From: Catenulispora pinistramenti
GTDB taxonomy: Bacteria; Actinomycetota; Actinomycetes; Streptomycetales; Catenulisporaceae
Reading direction: 5' to 3'
DNA length: 64,000 nt
NCBI RefSeq assembly: GCF_018274385.1
Contig: NZ_JAAFYZ010000018.1
Span: 16,300-80,299 of the forward strand
The position numbers and the translations under genes are program-made. The notes beneath the pieces were generated by a model. The model did not search any database. It was not told the DNA's origin and saw only the letters and a program-made list of their open reading frames with translations. Shown in pieces: positions 15,811-24,403 of this stretch; the stretch's first letter is position 1; each line of letters begins with the position of its first letter.

Positions 15811-17641
15811 GCTGGTTCTCGGGATCTCGGCCTACTACCACGACAGTGCGGCGGCGATCGTGCGCGACGGAGTCCCGGCCGCGGCGGCGCAGGAGGAGCG
15901 TTTCAGCAGGAAGCGGCACGACTCGTCGTTCCCCGCGCAGGCTGTCGGCTACTGCCTGGACGAACTGGGCGCCTCGCTCGAGGACGTCTCCGCGGTCGCC
16001 TACTACGAGGACCCGCGACTGAAGTTCCGCAGAGTGCTCGCCACGCTGGTGGGTGCCGCACCCACCAGCGTCTCCTCCTTCAGCGATACAGTGCCGCGCT
16101 GGCTGGGCAAGGGCGGCAAGCTGCGCACGCTTGAGGTCGTCCGGCGGGAACTGGAGTCCCTGGACCGGGGAGCGGTGCCGGCCATCGTGGCCCGGCGGCA
16201 TCACGAGTCCCACGCGGCCTCGGCCTTCTTCCCCAGCCCTTATCAGTCTGCCGCCGTGCTGTGTGTGGACGGCGTGGGGGAGTGGGCCACGACGACGTTG
16301 TGGCACGGCCGGGGCAGCGAGCTCACGTCGCTGGCCGAGATCCGCTTCCCGCACTCGCTCGGTCTGCTGTACTCCGCCTTCACCTACTTCTGCGGCTTCA
16401 AGGTCGACTCCGGCGAGTACAAGCTCATGGGCCTGGCCCCATACGGCGAGCCCCGCTATGCGGACCTCATCAGGGAACGGCTGATCGACATCAAGCCGGA
16501 CGGTTCGTTCCACCTGGACATGCGCTACTTCGAATACCTGCGCGGGCACGTGATGACCGGTCGGGCGTTCGAGAAGCTCTTCGACGGACCGCGTCGCGAG
16601 GCGGAGGGACCGCTGACAGAGCGCGAATTCGACCTGGCGGCGTCCGTTCAGCAGGTCACCGAAGAGGTCATGCTGGGCCTTGCCCGCACCGCGCGGGAGC
16701 GCACCGGGGAATCCACGCTCTGTCTGGCCGGCGGCGTGGCGCTGAACTGTGTCGCCAACGGGAAGATCGTCGACAGCGGGATCTTCGACGAACTGTGGAT
16801 CCAGCCCGCCGCCGGCGACGCCGGGGGCGCGTTGGGGGCCGCTCTGGCCGTGGCGATGGAGCGCGGAGCCGGACGCGACCACGTCGGCACCGGGCAGGAC
16901 GCCATGTCCGGCGCGTTGCTCGGTCCCGCCTTCAGCGACGCGCAGATCGCCGACTACCTGCGAAGCCGCGGGATCCCGCACCACCGCCTCGATCCGGCGG
17001 ACCTGGCCGGCGAGGTCGCGGCCGCACTGGCCGACGGGAAGATCATCGGCTGGTTCCAGAATCGCATGGAGTTCGGCCCCCGTGCCCTCGGCGCCCGTTC
17101 CATCCTGGGCGATCCGCGCGATCCGGCGATGCAGTCGGCGATCAATCTCAAGACCAAGTTCCGTGAATCGTTCCGTCCGTTCGCGCCGGCGGTGCTGGCC
17201 CAGGACGCCAAGGACTACTTCGACCTCTCCCAGGAGAGCCCGTACATGCTTCTGGTGGCGCAGGTGGCCGCGGCCCAGCAACTGCCGGTGACCGACAGCG
17301 GCGCCACCGGTATCGACCTGCTCCACGTGCAGCGCTCCACCATTCCCGCCGTGACGCACGTCGACTGTTCGGCGCGGGTGCAGACGGTGTCCGCGGTCGG
17401 CAATCCCGGCTACCACGAACTGCTGTCCGCCTTCAAAGCCCGTACCGGCTGCCCGGTACTGGTCAACACCTCGTTCAACGTCCGCGGCGAGCCGATCGTG
17501 AACTCGCCGCACGACGCCTACACCTGCTTCATGCGGACCAACATCGACATGCTGGCCATGGGGAACTTCCTCCTGCACAAGAGCGAGCAGCCCGCGTGGA
17601 CCGAGGAGGGTGACTGGCGTACGGAGATCCCCCTGGACTGA
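15803..17641 (+). CDS. O-carbamoyltransferase (NodU/CmcH family)
   Basis: A 612-residue enzyme that makes carbamoyl-adenylate from carbamoyl phosphate and ATP and passes the carbamoyl group to a hydroxyl. The N-terminal Kae1/TsaD-like ATPase half has LGISAYYHDSAAAIV, RHHESHAASAFFPSPY near residue 133 and VLCVDGVGEW. The C-terminal carbamoyltransferase part has FQNRMEFGPRALGARSILGD near 424 and FRESFRPFAPAVL. Length is normal. GTG 15803 overlaps the diiron enzyme gene. The target could be the hydroxyl of hydroxyethylphosphonate or a sugar on the product (inference). A 42-residue SxtJ-like protein follows at 17681, as in other carbamoyltransferase loci. Confidence 0.95.
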   Translation: MSELVLGISAYYHDSAAAIVRDGVPAAAAQEERFSRKRHDSSFPAQAVGYCLDELGASLEDVSAVAYYEDPRLKFRRVLATLVGAAPTSVSSFSDTVPRWLGKGGKLRTLEVVRRELESLDRGAVPAIVARRHHESHAASAFFPSPYQSAAVLCVDGVGEWATTTLWHGRGSELTSLAEIRFPHSLGLLYSAFTYFCGFKVDSGEYKLMGLAPYGEPRYADLIRERLIDIKPDGSFHLDMRYFEYLRGHVMTGRAFEKLFDGPRREAEGPLTEREFDLAASVQQVTEEVMLGLARTARERTGESTLCLAGGVALNCVANGKIVDSGIFDELWIQPAAGDAGGALGAALAVAMERGAGRDHVGTGQDAMSGALLGPAFSDAQIADYLRSRGIPHHRLDPADLAGEVAAALADGKIIGWFQNRMEFGPRALGARSILGDPRDPAMQSAINLKTKFRESFRPFAPAVLAQDAKDYFDLSQESPYMLLVAQVAAAQQLPVTDSGATGIDLLHVQRSTIPAVTHVDCSARVQTVSAVGNPGYHELLSAFKARTGCPVLVNTSFNVRGEPIVNSPHDAYTCFMRTNIDMLAMGNFLLHKSEQPAWTEEGDWRTEIPLD

Positions 17642-17680
17642 GTGTCCTGCCGGCTCACGAACCGCGAGGCTGTGAAAACG

Positions 17681-17809
17681 ATGAGCAAACTCCTGCTTTC
17701 CGTCGCCTATTTCCTGGTGGCCACCCCTGTCGGCTGGGCGAGCCGGCTCATCCACGACCCGCTGTCGCGGCGGCGCGACCGGCGTGCGCAGACCTACTGG
17801 TCCGCCTGA
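17681..17809 (+). CDS. SxtJ-like membrane microprotein
   Basis: A 42-residue protein with one hydrophobic segment (LLLSVAYFLVATPVGWASRL) and a basic tail (HDPLSRRRDRRAQTYWSA). The pattern YFLV-TP-G...RL...DPL-R...D..A-TYW matches, from memory, the C-terminal end of SxtJ-family membrane proteins found beside carbamoyltransferases. Those proteins are longer, with more membrane helices, so this is either a minimal form or the surviving C-terminus. It lies 39 nt after the carbamoyltransferase stop and 40 nt before the next gene on the same strand. Its ribosome-binding site is weak (GAGG, about 12 nt upstream). A membrane tether for the carbamoyltransferase is inference. Confidence 0.65.
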   Translation: MSKLLLSVAYFLVATPVGWASRLIHDPLSRRRDRRAQTYWSA

Positions 17810-17849
17810 CCTCTGTACGACCGACTGAGAAGAACGAGGTGCGAGAACG

Positions 17850-19673
17850 TTGACCAGGCTCGATTCCGAACCCGACGAGTCCGGCGGGATCCGCGAGATC
17901 ACCGGGGACTCAGGGCCCGACGACGTCCGGGTCATCCTGTCCGAGGCCTGGCACGAGCTACTGGACATCGACGGCGTGACACCGGCCAGCAACTTCTACT
18001 CCGAAGGCGGCACGTCGGTCACCTCCATGCTGCTGCTGGCCAAGCTGCTCGAGAAGGGCTTCCAAGCACGTCTGTCCGAGCTCATCGCCTGCCGGACGTT
18101 CGGAGAGCAGCTCGCACTGTTCACATCGGGCCGGGCCGAGCAAGCCGACGCGATCCAGGACAGTGTCCTGACCGCGAAGCAGGAACTCCAGTTGGCCCGG
18201 ATCAGGAGGCAGATCAAGGCGCAGGGCGTCGCCAGCGCCAAGCCGGTCCCGCTGGTCCTGGAGATCAGCGGCGACGTCGACCACGACCTGCTCAGCCAGT
18301 CCCTGGTCGATCTCGTGCGCCGGCACGACGTCTTGACCACCGGCTTCATCGACGCGCACGGAGAGGTGGCCCCGACCCGGACCGACTTCGCGGACACCTG
18401 GAAGCCGGAGAGAATGGACCTCACCGCGTTCTCGCGGCAGGAGGCCTTGGCGCGGATCTGGGAGCACATCGGCGAGGTCGCGCAGGCGGGGCTGGCCTAC
18501 GACACCACGCCGGTCATCCTGGGTGCCGTGGCGGCTGTCCGGCCGGACCTCACCTTCGCGGTCCTCGTGATCGACCACCTGGTGAGCGACGCGGAGTCCC
18601 TCGGGGTGCTGTACGAGGACCTGGCTCAGATCTACTCCGCCAAGGTCGAGGGACGTCCCTGCGATCCCTCCGAGCAGCTGACGTCGGTGCACGCCGCTTT
18701 GGTTGAGAAGGAACGGTACGGTGCCGCCGGCTGGCCGACCCTGGCTGCCAAGTGGCGGGAGTACTTCGCGGGGTACCCCGAGCCGCCGGCGTTCGACCTG
18801 CTCGGGCCGTTCGGCGGCCGCGACTACGGACCGACCGTCCCGAGCCCCACCACCCTGACGAACTTCGTCGTTCCGGCTCAGACTGTTGCGAAACTCAAGG
18901 CGACGTACCGGCGGCTCGGGTTGTCGCCGTTGTCCGTCGTGCTCGGCGCCATGTACCTCGCCGCGCACATCGTGAGCGGCTTGCAGGACATCTGTCTGAT
19001 CAATCCGCGCTCCCGGCGCAACGGCGCCGGCGAGATGCGCATCGTCAACGACTTCGCCGAGCCGACCGTCATCAGGGTGCGACCGTCGGGGGCGTCATGC
19101 CCGTGTCGCCTGACCCTGGCCGAGGTCGCGGCCATGGCGGCCGACAGCCAGGCGAGGGCGAGTGAATTGGAGATGCCCCGCAAGGCGGTCATGGCGTTCT
19201 CCCAGGACGACGGCGGCACCCCGTCCAGGGCGATGATCGGCTCCACCCTGCGCGCGGCCCAGGAAGAGCAGAGCCGACCGACGGACGTCGCCGAGGCGAG
19301 AGCCGACATGAACGCCGTGCCGTGGTTGTGGTGCAACTACACGAAAACGGGTGTGTCCTCGCGGACCATGGGCGCGGCGACGGCGACCTTCGTCGAGCAG
19401 GAGCTGGGCGGCGATCCCAACGTGTCCAACCTCATGGTCTTCATCGCAGACGACGACAACGAGCTCGTCGTGAACATGGTCGTGCCGGATCAGCTGTATC
19501 CGCGGAGCCTTGTCCGCGAATTCGGGGAGACGCTGATGCTCGTCCTGGGCAGGTTCGCCGAGGACCCCGACCGTCCCATGGCGGCATCCGGCCCGGCGCC
19601 TTGTACGGCGCGGGCCGAGCACAGACAGCTCCCTGACATGGTGGGCGCGCCCGCTATGACATCCGGCTCGTGA
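17850..19673 (+). CDS. Carrier protein-condensation domain NRPS
   Basis: A 607-residue NRPS-like protein. Residues 25-100 form a carrier domain with FYSEGGTSVTSM (Ser56 as the pantetheine site). From about 130 onward there is a condensation-type domain (PLVLEISGDVDHDLLSQSL, LVDLVRRHDVLTTGF). The catalytic HHxxxDG is degenerate: VIDHLVSDAES keeps the second His and an Asp but not the full motif. Either the activity is altered (ester formation, transfer to a small molecule) or the domain is a binding scaffold. The start is TTG 17850. Its 3' end overlaps the convergent monooxygenase gene by 20 nt. It is the likely partner of the adenylation enzyme at 2853. Confidence 0.85.
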   Translation: MTRLDSEPDESGGIREITGDSGPDDVRVILSEAWHELLDIDGVTPASNFYSEGGTSVTSMLLLAKLLEKGFQARLSELIACRTFGEQLALFTSGRAEQADAIQDSVLTAKQELQLARIRRQIKAQGVASAKPVPLVLEISGDVDHDLLSQSLVDLVRRHDVLTTGFIDAHGEVAPTRTDFADTWKPERMDLTAFSRQEALARIWEHIGEVAQAGLAYDTTPVILGAVAAVRPDLTFAVLVIDHLVSDAESLGVLYEDLAQIYSAKVEGRPCDPSEQLTSVHAALVEKERYGAAGWPTLAAKWREYFAGYPEPPAFDLLGPFGGRDYGPTVPSPTTLTNFVVPAQTVAKLKATYRRLGLSPLSVVLGAMYLAAHIVSGLQDICLINPRSRRNGAGEMRIVNDFAEPTVIRVRPSGASCPCRLTLAEVAAMAADSQARASELEMPRKAVMAFSQDDGGTPSRAMIGSTLRAAQEEQSRPTDVAEARADMNAVPWLWCNYTKTGVSSRTMGAATATFVEQELGGDPNVSNLMVFIADDDNELVVNMVVPDQLYPRSLVREFGETLMLVLGRFAEDPDRPMAASGPAPCTARAEHRQLPDMVGAPAMTSGS

Positions 19674-20592
19674 GCGGCAGCAGCTCCGCGAGGAGCTCCA
19701 GGTGATCGATGTCGCTCAGGTCGAGCACCTGCAGGTAGATCGTGTCGGTACCGATCCCGGCGAACTCGGCGATCCGCTCGGCGATCTCGACGGGCGTTCC
19801 GGCCAGTCCCCGGCGGCGCAGGTCCGCCGGCTGGTGTCCGATCGCCGCTGCCCGCCTGGCCAGTTCGGCCTCGTCCCGCCCGCAGCACACGACCTGCGCC
19901 GCCGAGTACACCATCGAGGCCGGCTCGCGACCGGCGGCGGCGCAGGCCTTCCGGACCCGGCCGAACGCCTCAGCCGTCTCCGGGACGTCGCAGAACGGCA
20001 CGTTGAACTCGTCGGCGAAACGTGCCGCCAGCCGCGGCGTGCGCTTGGTGCCGAAGCCGCCGACCAGCAGCGGCGGCCGGGGCCGCTGCGCCGGCTTGGG
20101 CAGCGCGGGCGAGTCGGTCACGGTGTAGTGCTTGCCGGCGAAGGAGTACCGCTCGCCCTCGGGCGTCTCCCACAGGCCGGTGATGATCTCCAGCTGCTCC
20201 TCATAGCGCTCGAACCGTTCGCGCAGCTCGGGAAACGGGATGCCGTAGGCGGCGTGCTCCCCGTCGAACCATCCGGCACCGAAGCCGAATTCGATGCGGC
20301 CGCCGCTCATCTGGTCGACCTGGGCCACGCTGACCGCCAGCGGGCCCGGGAAGCGGAACGTGGCGGGGCTCACCAGGGTCCCGAGCCGGATGCGCTCGGT
20401 CTCGCGGGCCAGGCCGGCCAACGTGATCCAGGCGTCGGTCGGGCCGGGCAGCTCTCTGACCGGTCCGCTGCTCAGGTAGTGGTCCGAGCGGAAGAACCCG
20501 TCGAAGCCGAGGGCTTCGGCTGCCTTGGCCAGGGTCAGCAACGTCGAGTAGTCGGCACCCCGGTGCGGTTCGGTGAAGATCCGAAGTCGCAT
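19654..20592 (-). CDS. F420-type luciferase-like oxidoreductase
   Basis: A 312-residue LLM-class protein of the F420-dependent type: MRLRIFTEPHRGADY, FDGFFRSDHYLSSGP, IRLGTLVSPATFRFPGPLAV and IEFGFGAGWFDGEHAAYGIP are typical of actinobacterial family members annotated as F420-dependent oxidoreductases. It probably performs a hydride transfer or oxygenation on a pathway intermediate, but could be unrelated to the cluster. ATG 20592 is preceded by AAGGGAG. It is the only minus-strand gene between 11475 and 24290 and is divergent from the small dioxygenase. Confidence 0.82.
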   Translation of the reverse strand: MRLRIFTEPHRGADYSTLLTLAKAAEALGFDGFFRSDHYLSSGPVRELPGPTDAWITLAGLARETERIRLGTLVSPATFRFPGPLAVSVAQVDQMSGGRIEFGFGAGWFDGEHAAYGIPFPELRERFERYEEQLEIITGLWETPEGERYSFAGKHYTVTDSPALPKPAQRPRPPLLVGGFGTKRTPRLAARFADEFNVPFCDVPETAEAFGRVRKACAAAGREPASMVYSAAQVVCCGRDEAELARRAAAIGHQPADLRRRGLAGTPVEIAERIAEFAGIGTDTIYLQVLDLSDIDHLELLAELLPLTSRMS

Positions 20593-20820
20593 ACTCACTC
20601 CCTTGTGTCCGATGGTGGCGTTCGGCTTCGGCACTGTTCCACATCGAACACGGCCGTTCCATCCCTGACGTTCCCCGGCGTGCCCGGATCTAAAGCAGAA
20701 TGCTTCAATCCCTTGTGCCGTACCGAACTTCGTGGTTTGATACGGGTAATCGCTGATGATCTAGAAGGCTCGACAGGTCAAGGCGATGAGCGCACATTTC
20801 ATGTATCGGGGGGTTCGCAT
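20593..20820. other. Divergent promoter region
   Basis: 228 bases between the divergent LLM and small dioxygenase genes. TTGATA at about 20738 followed by A/T-rich sequence near GATCTAGAA is the best promoter-like signal for the plus strand, but it is not convincing. No gene is seen. Confidence 0.35.
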
Positions 20821-21516
20821 ATGTCGAAGTCTTCAGCGGTTCAACTTCCGCACTTCATCGGTGATATCCCGGACGTCGGCCTCGAGGATCGGATCAATGA
20901 TTCCGACGGCCTGCTGACCTTCGCCTGTCCCGATGAGGAAGCCCTTCTGAAAGCCGCGCGGGGCGTCGGCGAGGTGATGATCCACCCGCACGGCGACGCC
21001 CGGGGCGTCACGCCGATCCGGCTGACCGAGGGGCGGGTGGACGTCGGGCTCACCACCGGGGATCTGCTGGCCCACACCGACCGGCCGGCGACGAAGGTAC
21101 CGCCCCGATATCTGTTCCTGTGGTGCAAGCAGGCCTCCGACCAGGGTGGTGAGACGGTTCTCTACCGCGGTCGCGACGTCGTGCGCCACCTGGCCGAACA
21201 CGACCCGGCCGCCCTGCGGGCGGTGACCTCGTCGCAGGCGGCGATCTTCCGGACCGGGACCGACGAGCACGTCGGCCCGATCATCCAGATCGAGGACGGC
21301 GAGGTCGTGGGCCTGCGGCTGCGGTTCGACCATCTCGTCTACTTCTCCTGGGACGTCACCCGCACCATGCCCGCGTTTCAGGCCGCCCTGAGATCCGTCG
21401 AGCGTCGATTCGCGCTCCAGGCCGGACAGGGCTACCTGCTCGACAACCGGATCTGGTTCCACAGCCGGACCGCGTACACCGGCGACCGGGAGATGTCCCG
21501 AATCATGGTCGCCTGA
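20821..21516 (+). CDS. Small Fe(II)/2-oxoglutarate dioxygenase-like protein
   Basis: A 231-residue TauD/clavaminate-synthase-like protein, shorter than most relatives (270-330). His85 and Asp87 (LLAHTDRPATKVPP) and distal His214 (YLLDNRIWFHSRTAYTGDRE) give the iron triad. WCKQASDQGGETVLYRGRDV is the usual strand after the first two ligands. ATG 20821 follows GGGGGG with a 9-nt gap. A second such oxygenase in the cluster implies two separate oxidations. It leads a plus-strand run through the glycosyltransferase, GNAT and SIS genes. Confidence 0.82.
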   Translation: MSKSSAVQLPHFIGDIPDVGLEDRINDSDGLLTFACPDEEALLKAARGVGEVMIHPHGDARGVTPIRLTEGRVDVGLTTGDLLAHTDRPATKVPPRYLFLWCKQASDQGGETVLYRGRDVVRHLAEHDPAALRAVTSSQAAIFRTGTDEHVGPIIQIEDGEVVGLRLRFDHLVYFSWDVTRTMPAFQAALRSVERRFALQAGQGYLLDNRIWFHSRTAYTGDREMSRIMVA

Positions 21517-21566
21517 ACGACCGCCAGATCGACTCCCATCCGGCCGGCCGCGATTGAAGAGGACCC

Positions 21567-22748
21567 ATGCGCATCCTTTTTGCCACCCACACTCCGCTTG
21601 ACGCCTCGGGCAGTGGCATCTATCTCCGAAAGGTCGCCGAACATCTGCTCTCGGAAGGGCATGAGGCACTGGTCTTGTGTCTCGCTGGAAGCGCCGTCGA
21701 CACCTTTGCGTTCCGTCAGGAGACCATCGGAACCCCGGGGCGCCCCTCGCGATGGAATCTCCCCTTCGACTTCCCCAATTTCAGCGGCCACCGCGACAGT
21801 CACCTTCTTTACGACGACGTCGACGAAGCCGGTATAGCGACATACCTCGATGTGTGGACCTCGGCGCTGACCGACCTCGCGCAGGAGTTCAAACCGGATG
21901 TGCTGGTCGTGAACCACGCATTCCTCATCGCCTGTGCCGCGGCGAGCATCCCGACGCTTCCTTACGTCGTGGTCTCCCACGGCAGCGAGTTCCTCCGACC
22001 GCGCAAGAGCGCCGCCTTCGACCGGTATCGGCGCCAGGGCCTGCAGGCGGCGCGCGAAGTGGTGGCCGTGGCGCCGGCCATCGCGGCGCTGATGGCCGAA
22101 GCGGGCGACATCGGTCTGGAACGGATCCACATCGTCTCCCCGGGCTACGACCCGGACGTGTTCCAACCCGCCCCGGTCGACCGGGCAGCGGTTCTGGAAC
22201 CGTTCGGCCTGTCGGCGGCCAGGCCGTGCGTCGCTTACGTCGGACGGATCGTCGCGTACAAGCGCGTGCCGGACATGTTGGCCGGGCTGGCCGCGATTCC
22301 CGCTGGGCGGCGCCCGCAAGCGCTGGTGGTCGGGGACGGCCCGGCCCTGTCGGACGCGATGGACGCGGCGAAGCGGATCGGCATGCCCGAGGCGGTCTTC
22401 GCCGGGCACATCGCCGACCGGCACCGGCTGGCGGACGTCTTCAACGCCATCGACCTGCTGGTGCTGCCCAGCGAGTTCGACCCCTATCCCATGACCGCGA
22501 TCGAGACCCTGGCCTGTGGCACGCCCGTGCTGACCAGCGATCAGTGCGGTGTCACGGACATCGTCGCCGACGTGGCGGGTGCCGTGTACCCAGGCGGTGA
22601 CACGCAGGCCATCGCCGACCGGGTCCAGGAGGCGTTGCGGGACGACTGGAAGGCCTCCCGCGGACCGGAAGGGCCGGCCCGCGTCGCCGCCAAGGCCTGG
22701 CCGGCCATCGCCGATCAGTTGCTGGACATCCTCAAGCAGGTTGCCTAG
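21567..22748 (+). CDS. GT4-family glycosyltransferase
   Basis: A 393-residue GT-B-fold glycosyltransferase. It has the N-terminal acceptor half (TPLDASGSGIYLRKVAEHLL, VVSHGSEFLRPRK), the nucleotide-sugar half with YVGRIVAYKRVPDML and LVVGDGP, and the GT4 signature LPSEFDPYPMTAIETLACGT with the donor-binding acidic residue. It transfers a sugar from an activated donor; the acceptor is probably the phosphonate product or an intermediate (inference). It is followed with 4-nt spacing by an acetyltransferase and then by a sugar-phosphate isomerase-like gene, which suggests sugar supply and tailoring in one operon. Confidence 0.92.
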   Translation: MRILFATHTPLDASGSGIYLRKVAEHLLSEGHEALVLCLAGSAVDTFAFRQETIGTPGRPSRWNLPFDFPNFSGHRDSHLLYDDVDEAGIATYLDVWTSALTDLAQEFKPDVLVVNHAFLIACAAASIPTLPYVVVSHGSEFLRPRKSAAFDRYRRQGLQAAREVVAVAPAIAALMAEAGDIGLERIHIVSPGYDPDVFQPAPVDRAAVLEPFGLSAARPCVAYVGRIVAYKRVPDMLAGLAAIPAGRRPQALVVGDGPALSDAMDAAKRIGMPEAVFAGHIADRHRLADVFNAIDLLVLPSEFDPYPMTAIETLACGTPVLTSDQCGVTDIVADVAGAVYPGGDTQAIADRVQEALRDDWKASRGPEGPARVAAKAWPAIADQLLDILKQVA

Positions 22749-22752
22749 GACT

Positions 22753-23196
22753 ATGCAGGACATCGCTGTCCGCATCGCGGAGCCCGCACATCTTGATGCC
22801 GTACTCGACCTGTGGGAGGCGGCCGGGCACAGCAAGAGCGTGACCGACAACCTCGAGAGCCTGGCCGGCGTACTCGCCCACCCTTACGCGACCGTGCTCG
22901 TCGCCCTCGACGCGGACCTGGTGGTGGGGTCCGCGCTTCCTGCCTGGGACGGGTGGCGCGGCACCGTGCACCGCGTGGTGCTGCATCCGCGGTGGCACCA
23001 GCAGGAGCAGACCGGTTCGGCACTGATCGCGGCCGCCGTGGACTGGCTGAGCCGATTCGGTACGGTGCGGGTCGGCGCCCCGGTCGCCGGAACCGCCGAG
23101 GCACAACGGATCTGGGAGCGATCCGGCTTCCGTCACGATCCGCAGACCCATCGCTTCGTGCGCGACATCGACTCGCAGGGCGGGGAGAACTCATGA
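22753..23196 (+). CDS. GNAT N-acetyltransferase
   Basis: A 147-residue GNAT-fold acetyltransferase (VALDADLVVGSALPAWDGWR, then VVLHPRWHQQEQTGSALIAA as the acetyl-CoA-binding motif A, and AQRIWERSGFRHD near the end). Motif A is QQEQTG, a variant of Q/RxxGxG. In phosphonate pathways a GNAT often gives self-protection or transient N-acetylation; that role is inferred. It begins 4 nt after the glycosyltransferase stop and ends in an ATGA overlap with the SIS gene. Confidence 0.87.
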   Translation: MQDIAVRIAEPAHLDAVLDLWEAAGHSKSVTDNLESLAGVLAHPYATVLVALDADLVVGSALPAWDGWRGTVHRVVLHPRWHQQEQTGSALIAAAVDWLSRFGTVRVGAPVAGTAEAQRIWERSGFRHDPQTHRFVRDIDSQGGENS

Positions 23197-24290
23197 TCGG
23201 TCAGTCCGAGACCAACGAGAAGGCACCCGGCGAAGCGCACCCGGCTGACCCGCTGGCCCGCCCCGCGGTCGAGCGTGCGGACGCGCGGCTCATGATCAAC
23301 GATGTCGTCGCGCAGCCGAGACACATCCGCGAAGCTCTGACACTCCTGAACGGAGTGGACCTTCCGCGCGGCGACTTCCCGGGCGGGCTGGTGATCTGCG
23401 GCGTCGGCGGCTCCGGGCTCGCCGGGGACATCACCGCCGCCATCGTGGGCCCCCGCGCCCGCCGGCCGATCCAGACCGTGCGCGGCTATCTTCCCGATCC
23501 CTGGGTGGGCCCGGGGACGTTCGTCTTCTGCCCGAGCTACTCCGGGAACACGGATATCACGCTGGAATACTTCGCGGCCGCCCACACGGCCGGGGCCACC
23601 GTGGTCCCGCTGACCAGCGGCGGCCGTCTGGTCGAGATGGCCGCTGAGCGGGACCTGCCGCTGGTGCGGGTCCCGGCCGGCTTTCAGCCACGAGCGCTGA
23701 CGTCGTACGCGATCGTCACAGCGCTCTGTTGCGCCGCCGCGGCCGATGTGGCGCCGGACCTGCGAGGGGAAGTCGCCGAAGCCGCGGACTTCCTCGACGG
23801 CCTGGTCCAGGCCTGGGGTCCGGAGTCCCCCGCGGACTCGTTGGCCAAGTCACTCGCGCACGCCTTCCACGACAAAGGCGTGATGATCTACGGGAGCGGC
23901 CCCACGACGGCGGCCGCACACCGATGGAAGACCCAGCTCAACGAGACCGGCAAGCGACTGGCCTTCTCCTCCGAACTGCTGGAGGCCGACCACCACGAAC
24001 TGTGCGTGTGGGGACACCTGAACGAACCGGGGTCATGGTCGGCACTGTTCTTGGAGGACCGAGCGGACCAGCACCCCGCGGCCGTGCGCCGCATGGAGCT
24101 CACAGCCGAACTGATCGCCGGCGCCGGAGGCTCGACGCACTGGATCTCCGCCCAGGGCGAAACGCGGACCCAGAGAATGCTCTCCCTGGTGTTGCTGGCC
24201 GACTTCGTCAGCGTCTACACCGCTGCCCTGTCCGGGGTCGACCCGTCGGAGATCGAGCTGATCGCCGAGCTGAACAGGCTGGTCGGCTGA
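23193..24290 (+). CDS. SIS-domain phosphoglucose/phosphomannose isomerase-like protein
   Basis: A 365-residue protein with two SIS domains of the archaeal/actinobacterial bifunctional PGI/PMI type. It has LVICGVGGSGLAGDITAAIV (phosphosugar-binding), FVFCPSYSGNTDITLEYFAA (the Ser/Thr-rich phosphate loop), VPAGFQPRALTSYAIVTALC, and the second domain from GVMIYGSGPTTAAAHRWKTQ with ELLEADHHELCVW. It interconverts aldose and ketose 6-phosphates and may supply the sugar used by the glycosyltransferase. It overlaps the GNAT by ATGA. It is the last gene clearly tied to the cluster. Confidence 0.88.
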   Translation: MIGQSETNEKAPGEAHPADPLARPAVERADARLMINDVVAQPRHIREALTLLNGVDLPRGDFPGGLVICGVGGSGLAGDITAAIVGPRARRPIQTVRGYLPDPWVGPGTFVFCPSYSGNTDITLEYFAAAHTAGATVVPLTSGGRLVEMAAERDLPLVRVPAGFQPRALTSYAIVTALCCAAAADVAPDLRGEVAEAADFLDGLVQAWGPESPADSLAKSLAHAFHDKGVMIYGSGPTTAAAHRWKTQLNETGKRLAFSSELLEADHHELCVWGHLNEPGSWSALFLEDRADQHPAAVRRMELTAELIAGAGGSTHWISAQGETRTQRMLSLVLLADFVSVYTAALSGVDPSEIELIAELNRLVG

Positions 24291-24403
24291 ACCGCTCCGG
24301 CTCTGCGGGGGCGGCGGGTTCTCGGGCTGGAATCAGTGTGAATCCGCGGAACGTGAATTTTCCTAAGGAACCTTTCACGGCGGCTTAAAGGCCGAGATCC
24401 ACG

